In this document: positions 57,660-64,000 of the stretch, in pieces
Layout: each line of letters begins with the position of its first letter
How positions within the stretch are numbered: the stretch's first letter is position 1
Source: Siphonodentalium dalli
Lineage: Eukaryota; Mollusca; Scaphopoda; Gadilida; Siphonodentaliidae
Direction of reading: 5' to 3'
NCBI GenBank assembly: GCA_032622095.1
Contig: CP136061.1
Location: 128,478,754 to 128,542,753, forward strand
DNA: 64,000 bases
Position numbers and translations under genes: made by a program
The notes under the pieces: generated by a model
The model's input: the letters and a program-made list of their open reading frames with translations, nothing else
Databases searched by the model: none
What the model was told of the DNA's origin: nothing

Positions 57660-58088
57660 TTAGTCTATGGATATTTTGAATTGATCGAGTGTTGGAGCCT
57701 CAACAGCGAAGTCTGGCAGATAGTTCCAGCTATTTACCACCCTCTGCGTGAAGAAATATTTTCCTATGGCCTTGTTAACAATGGGCATCTGTAGCTCTTT
57801 GTTATGTCATTTTGTTCTTCCTGGTGAATGTCCTTCTAATAGGTCACAGGCATTGATATTGTAATGACCATTCAACAGTTTATATACCTCGATTAGATCT
57901 CCTCTAAATCTTCGATATTTTAAAGACATCTGATTGAGACTTAGCATTCGGTCTCGGTAGCATAGAGTTTTGATTTGACGAACTAGTTTCGTTGCTTTTC
58001 TTTGTATTTCTCTAACACAATGCTTTGATATAAATTTGTGATATGGGCTCCATGCAGAGTTACAGTATTCGATGATAGGTCTCACCAT
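57660..58088 (-). pseudogene. LINE 3' end fragment (CR1/jockey-like ORF2 C-terminus)
   Basis: The minus-strand frame begins at RPIIEYCNSAWSPYH and continues IQRKATKLV, YRRFRGDLIEVYKLLNG, followed after one in-frame TGA (57807-57809) by NKAIGKYFFTQRVVNSWNYL and a stop TAA at 57660. These are the conserved C-terminal blocks beyond the reverse transcriptase in CR1/jockey-like elements. Everything upstream of them, including the catalytic domain, is missing, so this is a short 5'-truncated insertion. Sequence differs clearly from the 32493-34620 element, so it is another family. Confidence 0.88.
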
Positions 58089-58527
58089 GCTTATGTAGAT
58101 CGATTAGAAAGTGTCGATGTCCAAGTTCGTGAAAGTTCTATTGACTATGCCGATGATTTGAGAAGCTTTATTGTTTTAGAATATTGTATAGGAAGGCTAA
58201 TCTGTCCGTGTCAAATTGAGCTATAGCGATGGGATATCTCGCAGGACAACACATTTCGGGTTTTCGTAGGGTGTGTATTCGCTGGATGTCTTATAGTTGC
58301 AGTATGTAACTATTATGTCCGCGTTAATGCTTTCGATGTTTAGGTATGAACAATGGCTGGGCCATGCACTCTTGAAGATTTTATGGCGGGAACTCAATGC
58401 CTCCGATTTTTTATCCGCATTTAGAAGCTTTCTGGTGTGGTGAATGAGAAACCTGCAGTAATAAGCCGTAGTTTTTTGTAATAATTTGAAAGATTAGTTG
58501 TTTTAACGGAATTCTGAGGCGGTGCAT

Positions 58528-58619
58528 TCATGTAACCAATATATTTTATATTATCATTTATATTTATGGCTAATAAATATGATCTTGGGGGCGTTACCAT
58601 TTCTGATTATGGTTTTCTT
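58528..58619 (-). repeat. dispersed repeat, copy 3 of 3 (inverted)
   Basis: The reverse complement reads AAACCATAATCAGAAATGGT, AACGCCCCCAAGAT and 'TATTAGCCATAAATATAAAT', matching 34774 and 52697. Confidence 0.85.
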
Positions 58620-58854
58620 GTAATAGTTATAGACACCCATGAAATTAACTCAAAATGAGTAAAACCACAACCGCATAGGCAGCTAACTTCAGAAAAAATC
58701 AATACTTGGCTGCGGTTGTGTTGACTCAGACTGATTAGCCACGGTGCCATTCCAGGGTTTGTGAATAGGGGTGTGTGCTTTCGTGCACATTCAGTCTGGA
58801 ACATGTGTACTTCAACATCGGCGAAGTTCCCATGAATAGTCGCTATACATGTCC

Positions 58855-59240
58855 AACATATTATTGTGCAAGTAGGTTCATACTGGACCTAAATATTCAC
58901 ATAGGTTCATATTGGGCTGATTTGATTCTGAAATAAGTCGATAGTGAGCTTATACCCGTCACTCTATTGAATGGCGCGGGCCGCAATGAAAACAAATTAT
59001 AAAGAGTGTATATCTGGTAAGTCGTGTAGATGAAAAAAGGTAGATTAAATAATGCCAATATGGGCTTATTTCGTATGGAAATAGTCCCATATTGGACTGT
59101 TTTAAAAACCGCGTTTTATGTCCACATAGAGCATATATTGAGATTAAATAATGCCACTCATATATATGTGTGTGTGAGCTTATTTTTGCTCATTACAATA
59201 AGCACGATATGTGCTGATATTCAAGAGAACAGGCTGACAT
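58855..59240 (+). repeat. dispersed repeat with ATAGGTTCATATTGGGC phrases
   Basis: 'TTCACATAGGTTCATATTG.GC', 'GATTCTGAAATAAG', 'ACCCGT.A.TC' and 'AAGAGAACAGGCTG' recur, partly inverted, at 56170-56290 and 62770-63020. Confidence 0.6.
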
Positions 59241-59288
59241 GTCACGTCATAGAGGTATGCGTAATGTATTTGAGCAGGGATTGTAGTT

Positions 59289-60276
59289 TGGGGGGCTAAC
59301 CCCGGGATCTTCGTAAGGGTCGAGTGACCCTTTCCTTAATCCATCATTTTTAGCTTTTATTTTGAAATCAGAAAAAAAAAAAAGTAAAAAAGGTCTTGAC
59401 ATTTAATACGTTTCTTTGATTTCTTTTTTTTCTTTCTCCGTTTTGCTGGAGGTTGTTGAGCTGACGGTGGTGTGCCACTGCTCGTTTGCTGCTCTGCACG
59501 TGTAGCCTCGATCATTTCTTTGACTGAATCTTTGGTGGGTCCTTCTTTCATTGTTGACCAAGCTAATTCCATCGATTCTATGGTGATATTGGCGGAGCTG
59601 GCGCTGTTGTTGTTGTTGCTGGTGGTGGAGCTGGGGGACACCGGGATAAGATGGAACTCCGGTGTCCGAGGAGGAAGACAGTCCAACTCCACGTCGAAGC
59701 TGGCGACATGAACATCTGGGGTGGTGTCCACGTCCCTGTCTCCGCTCGCATCGACGACAGCAGGGACCTTCGGCAGATCCACGGAATTCCTGCTAGCTGG
59801 TGCAATGTCGCCTGTCTCCGTGCAGGTCGGTCGTCTGGGCGTCTCTCAGACAACTCCTACCTGCCGGCTGCGACACTGGACGGCTGGGCCACACGGGGAG
59901 GGGTGACCGGTCGATCAACGGTCACCCCCATCATTCTCTTCCACTTCGCCCGTCTATCAGCGTCCCTTTTTCTTCTAGAAGGCGTCTTCTTCTTTATTGG
60001 TCCCTTCTTTTTCTCTTTCTTCATGTGACAGTGGGTGGTTATGGAGTTGACGTCCCGGTCCTGAGATCTCTGGGTACCAGCATCTTCAGTCCGGAACTCC
60101 AGGCAAAGGGTCAGGTAGCCCCTGCTAGACTGGAGTGTCCAGTTAGCAATGTCCACTGCCCGACTTGTTTGCACTGCGGCCAACACGGCTTCGGGGATTA
60201 AATCAATAAGCCTAACCCAAAACCGTCTAACTGGCGTTAAGCACGAGGGCAGCTGCACCCGAGGGCGCGGCCACAC
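59289..60276 (-). pseudogene. copy B of the unrecognised proline-rich element protein, frameshifted
   Basis: The minus-strand frame from 60276 (no ATG; it follows a stop) gives VLAAVQTSRAVDIANWTLQS...GYLTLCLEF, then the basic block KKKTPSRRKRDADRRAKWK that matches copy A. After a frameshift between about 59857 and 59790, it continues with a Pro/Ser/Asn-rich stretch, the helical MELAWSTMKEGPTKDSVKEM and the C-terminal PPAKRRKKKKKSKKR. It is followed by the same 3' hairpin sequence as copy A, with the border at 59289. The conserved order of blocks in two quite diverged copies suggests that the protein was under selection while the element was active. Function unknown. Confidence 0.65.
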
Positions 60277-60419
60277 AACTCACCCGTGCTCAACGTCTGA
60301 CCGAGAGGAACTAATACAGACAAAGCAATTATGTCCGCCTCGCTCCACTCCCGAGCCGAGTATTTGAGGTTGGTTGCCCGCGTGCAAATAAAGCCCCACA
60401 CAAAGGCATAATGTTCTAT

Positions 60420-61980
60420 TCGGTCTAACCTTCCTTAATCCACAGCCGCCATGTTTCCTATTGTTATCCCTTGTACATTATTTGCACTAATCCTCGCTGC
60501 TAAAAAGAGCTGGTAATTATCTTAACAATAACCATGGAATAATTAAAAATTCCCCAGCTGTTAAGATAATCACCAGCTATTGTAAGCCTGCATACCCTAT
60601 CCGCTAACTAACAATAACAAGCTCCAAACAAGAGGTTACATAATACAGCACGAAGATCAGAATTATATGACACCAATCAGCGGATTTAATTCGGTATACC
60701 AGGAACATTGGCCATGACATCATTATTATGCAGAAGTATCAAAAAAATCCACACAATAATCCATTGAAAACAACTACAGAAGCTCATCATTGATAACGCT
60801 CTTTATTGTCTATTGTTTTGCACGGCCGCTCTTATTAAAAGACGAGCATTTGATTTTTGCTTGGTTGACAATATTCAAAACATGTTAAAACTATCTCTTT
60901 TCAAAGTCGGCATCTGGGCTCTTGGGTCCGACGTAGTTGTGTTCAGCTATAGAACACATACATATTGTGGTTTCATGGCGTCATATACGGGACAGGGCAT
61001 CGTTAAAGGCAAAACATTAACAATGAGAACACTTGAATTTCCATGACCGTCCCCCCTTTGGAAAACCAATTTTACAATAAACATCATACAGACAAGTAAA
61101 CTATTATATATCAACACAAACAATGTCGTATTTATATAGTGTTGGAAAGTTTAGAAGTTCTAACTGCTGTTCAATTCAATTGGGAAATATCTAACAGTTT
61201 GGGACAGATGAGTAATTGGAGTGTGTGGTACTTTTCTCACCCCACCCCAACCTTGGTCACGTTTTTCAGCAGATGGAATTCCCATGCCTGAGCTGGCAAT
61301 GTCACACAAAAATAGGTTGAAATTGTTGGTTTAAATAGGTCGTATAGTAATTAGGGGCGTGTTAGGTTGTAAATTTCTAACAGTTGGAAAGCTTGAGGTA
61401 CCAGTTGAACTTGCAGGGGATGTGAAAATGGATCTGTTGCGAACTTGGAAGTTTGGTCTGGTTCAAGAGGTGCATTTGGAAATTTCCAGGTGGACTTATA
61501 TGTGAATATCTGGATCAAAAGCTATTAGAATAGAATGGACCTTATATTTAGTGATGATTTAGAAATACTTAAGTTAAGTTTGAATATGTTCACTTCCGAT
61601 GATTTTTGTCTGTATTTTCGACTTAAAAATCCAAAGTTGTGGGTTGTCATGATGATAACTTGAGAAATAATCAACAGAATTTCTTGATATTTGGTATGTG
61701 GTTCACGTTTGAGAAGATGCAGCTCAATTTCGTAAAAGGCCATGTTCGTTGACACTTGACAGTCTGACATGGTAAATTGAAATCAAAGTTTGTTCGAAGT
61801 GTTTTGCCATAATTTGACTTTTCTGTTTCCAAAACAAAGCCAACTCCGAAAAAAAAAACGCCACGTTTTTGGGGAGGCGTGGGGCCAGCGATCTTTTATT
61901 CAGAATACTTTCAGCAAAATTCACGCGACAATTCTTTCCAGGTATATGAAGAATCTATAGTTTCCTTCATATCATTTCAG
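60420..61980. other. intergenic or intronic stretch before the rolling-stone-like exon
   Basis: No exon is recognised. A small inverted repeat (AGCTGGTAATTATCTTAACA / TGTTAAGATAATCACCAGCT, 60509-60578) and an AACGCTCTTTAT motif (60798) are present. If the gene at 61981 has upstream exons, this would be intron. Confidence 0.4.
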
Positions 61981-62212
61981 TTCGGCTCTCCGAGACTGTA
62001 CATCGCCTGGAGACTATTTTGGGCGCTATGGCACACAGCATTTGTTGTCACCAGTGGCGTATACTCCATGAATGGAGCCTTAGAGGGGCAGAGCGGAGTC
62101 AAGTGGTTCATCTATTTGACAAACTGGGGATATTGCATTCTCACGGTTGACAATATTGTCCAGGCAATATGTGTCATATATGTTTTCGTGAAAAGGAGAG
62201 ATGTTGTCGAAA
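61981..62212 (+). CDS. rolling-stone-like membrane protein, internal exon (partial gene)
   Basis: The exon runs from an acceptor (TTCATATCATTTCAG, ending 61980) to a GTAAGT donor at 62213, in phase 0 at its start. It encodes about 77 residues: FGSPRLYIAWRLFWALWHTAF (first hydrophobic segment) and VKWFIYLTNWGYCILTVDNI (second, with the KWFIYLTNWGY signature of the rolling stone family), then VIYVFVKRRDVVES. Rolling stone of Drosophila is a multi-pass membrane protein needed for myoblast fusion; the family is widespread in animals, and its molecular role is poorly known. The other exons were not found in the window; downstream ones probably lie beyond 64000. An alternative acceptor at about 61940 would add some 13 residues. 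Confidence 0.8.
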
Positions 62213-62770
62213 GTAAGTTACCCGCGTAGCCTCACCTCAATGCATGCACGGCGCTTGGGCCAAATTTTGTTTCGTAAATTTAAATGAATTCTACACATAA
62301 ACACAACCACGATTGTCAGATAATAGACGTTACCGTTTTAGAACATGAAGAATATTGAACATACATCTTAAGAAAAGACTAACACGTAACGCTTTAAATG
62401 TTCCACATATATAGAAGAAAAGGGGACTCCTATGTTGACCTAAGGCCATAAATTCTATTACTTTAGTTAGTTTTTTTTAGACATACCGAGTGCCCATATA
62501 AACATGACAAATACGATAAATTACTGTTTGACCTGAACGTCGAAGACCAATGTTAGTAACTATATATGTTACCAACGTAAATGGACGCTTGGGTGATGGT
62601 ATCGCTTATAAAGCAATTTAGTGGTTCATATTCACAAATATAGTATCATGCAACAAAATTAGAAACATGCCATGGAATATAAGATTTTATTGTCCATAAC
62701 GGACAAGTTCATATTGTTCATGTACATGTTAGGCTACCTGACAAATGGGCATAATTATATTGTAATGTTC
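62213..62770 (+). other. probable intron of the rolling-stone-like gene
   Basis: Starts with a consensus GTAAGT donor. No further exon is recognised. A fragment of the AACGCTCTTTAT family (ACTAACACGTAACGCTTTAAA) lies at 62379-62399. Confidence 0.5.
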
Positions 62771-63020
62771 AGCATGTTCTCAATATGAACCTATATTTGG
62801 AAGTAGAAATTGGTTCAATATATGAACGTATGTCATAAGAAATCAGTCCAATATGGCATATTTGAGCAAAAGGTTCTATACAATGGTATTTACCGCAGCA
62901 ATGTGCTTTCATTAGGGCCCACTCCGCTGAACGGAATAACGGGTAAATTCAGAATCAATCAAATAAGTGCAATATGAACCTATGTGAATATGTAGGTTCA
63001 ATTATGAACCTATTTGCACG
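62770..63020 (-). repeat. dispersed repeat, inverted copy of the 58855 family
   Basis: 'CAATATGAACCTATGTGAATA', 'TAACGGGTAAATTCAGAATCAA' and 'AATATGAACCTATATT' are the complement of phrases at 58870-58960. Confidence 0.6.
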
Positions 63021-63439
63021 ATAATATGTTCCTTTACTTTAAGCATATTTTAATGTAATCGAAAAATATTCAATATTTAATGTATCTAATATGTTGGTGA
63101 TGTTTCCTTAGAAACAACATCATGGTACCCTACTCGTCGTCGCGCCCATACACGCACAGTTGGGAAATGTATATATTGATGAATTTATTGTTTAACTACA
63201 ATACTGGGAGTTGGAGACATTTTGTACACGACCATGTAGTGTAAATAGAATAAATAGCCCTTCATATATCTTTATTACAATTTGAGTACAATTTGCTGTC
63301 AGTACTCAAGCTTTGAATGTCCTCAGTTTGGAATATATGACCATGGGTCGTGTTTACATATCAAAGCCTGGATATAGATGCTACTTCGAACAAAATGCCT
63401 GACAAAAGTTGCTATATATAAAGAATTATTTATAACTTT

Positions 63440-63955
63440 GTGTCATATTAAAGACACAGTTGGCCTTGGCGGTGGGTATCCTGTGAAAATATCTCCACCC
63501 GTCAAAAACCGCCACAAACAGAGAGAACATCAAAATGTAGATAGACTTTGTCCGTATACAAATAAGAAAATCGCATAAACAGTATGTTATGGTCATATGT
63601 TTGACCATTGTTATGTAAACAAAAGCATAAAAAGTTACTTTTCTGCTGTTTGTTTATATTATGATGGTAAACATAAAGAGCGTTATTTGTTGGTGAATAC
63701 CTGATATGGAACTAATAAAGAGCGTTTATGTCATTTGTGTGTGATTAGCCAGTAGCAGTGTGCTGTCTTCTGTAACACAATCAGGCTCTTGCTTATGTAA
63801 AATATAGTAGGTCTCTATAATTAACATGCTGTTTACGCGATGGTCATGGTATATATGAACGGAACTGTATGCGTTTTAATGTTTTTCTGTTTACGGTGTT
63901 TGGAACAAATATGAATATTTTCGACAATTAAGGCCGCACGTGCCTTTAAACAAAA
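63440..63955 (+). repeat. dispersed repeat, copy shared with 45638-46240
   Basis: Matches the minus strand of 45638-46190 over most of its length, from GGTGGGTAT and GTCAAAAACCGCCA through 'GGTAAACATAAAGAGCGTTA' and 'AATAAAGAGCGTTT' to the CACGTGCCTTTAA end. No coding capacity. Confidence 0.8.
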
Positions 63956-64000
63956 ACACTCTACATATATGTACATTAAGAACAAAATAGTCATCGAAGC

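Noticed and set aside
1-64000. tRNA, rRNA or other structured RNA genes
   Set aside because: I saw no convincing tRNA A/B box pairs or rRNA sequence by eye; a tRNAscan or Infernal run would be needed to exclude them.

Overview
The window is repeat-rich, AT-rich eukaryotic DNA with almost no dense coding sequence. It is most likely from a marine bivalve or another lophotrochozoan. Supporting signs are metazoan LINE and Crypton relics, an interstitial TTAGGG-type array, many TACATGTA motifs, many dispersed repeats ending in GGAC/GTCC tracts (my recollection of bivalve genomes), and an intronless Cys-loop receptor gene, a family I recall as greatly expanded in bivalves. There is one assembly gap (654-753).

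Host gene evidence is sparse. Two frame-compatible minus-strand exons (3441-3490, 3954-4009) look like the Arg/Gly/Pro-rich tail of selenoprotein K, with the other exons not found. One complete single-exon gene (41648-42844) encodes a nicotinic-type Cys-loop ligand-gated channel subunit of 398 residues, with a TATA box upstream. One exon near the right end (61981-62212) encodes part of a rolling-stone-like membrane protein.

Mobile DNA fills the rest. A 5'-truncated LINE on the minus strand (about 6830-9810) ends in a long CAT/ATG microsatellite. A second, CR1-like LINE (32493-34620, minus) carries several frameshifts, and a short third LINE tail lies at 57660-58088. A Crypton-type tyrosine recombinase gene (51104-52453) is interrupted by two compensating frameshifts. 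Just upstream of it, and again inverted at 59289-60276, are two copies of an unrecognised element encoding a proline-rich protein with a basic tail; they share an exact 3' border with two small hairpins.

Several structured DNA elements could be delimited by eye. These are a 7.8 kb hAT-like insertion (13248-21030, 8-bp target duplication) with a second hAT-like element nested in it (17646-18621); a 3.0 kb long-TIR element (23657-26663, 8-bp duplication); a 3.5 kb element with a 25-bp perfect TIR and about nine copies of a 15-bp subterminal motif (35234-38749); a TTAA-flanked 920-bp foldback element (44714-45633); a TIR-bounded unit containing telomeric repeats (46776-46912); a 1.37 kb palindrome (21634-23004); tandemly duplicated foldbacks (27111-27926); and a near-perfect 257-bp hairpin (56350-56606). 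Tandem satellites and dispersed repeat families fill most remaining intervals.

All coordinates of non-coding elements were read by eye and can be off by a few bases. Family assignments are from recognition of motifs, not from searches.
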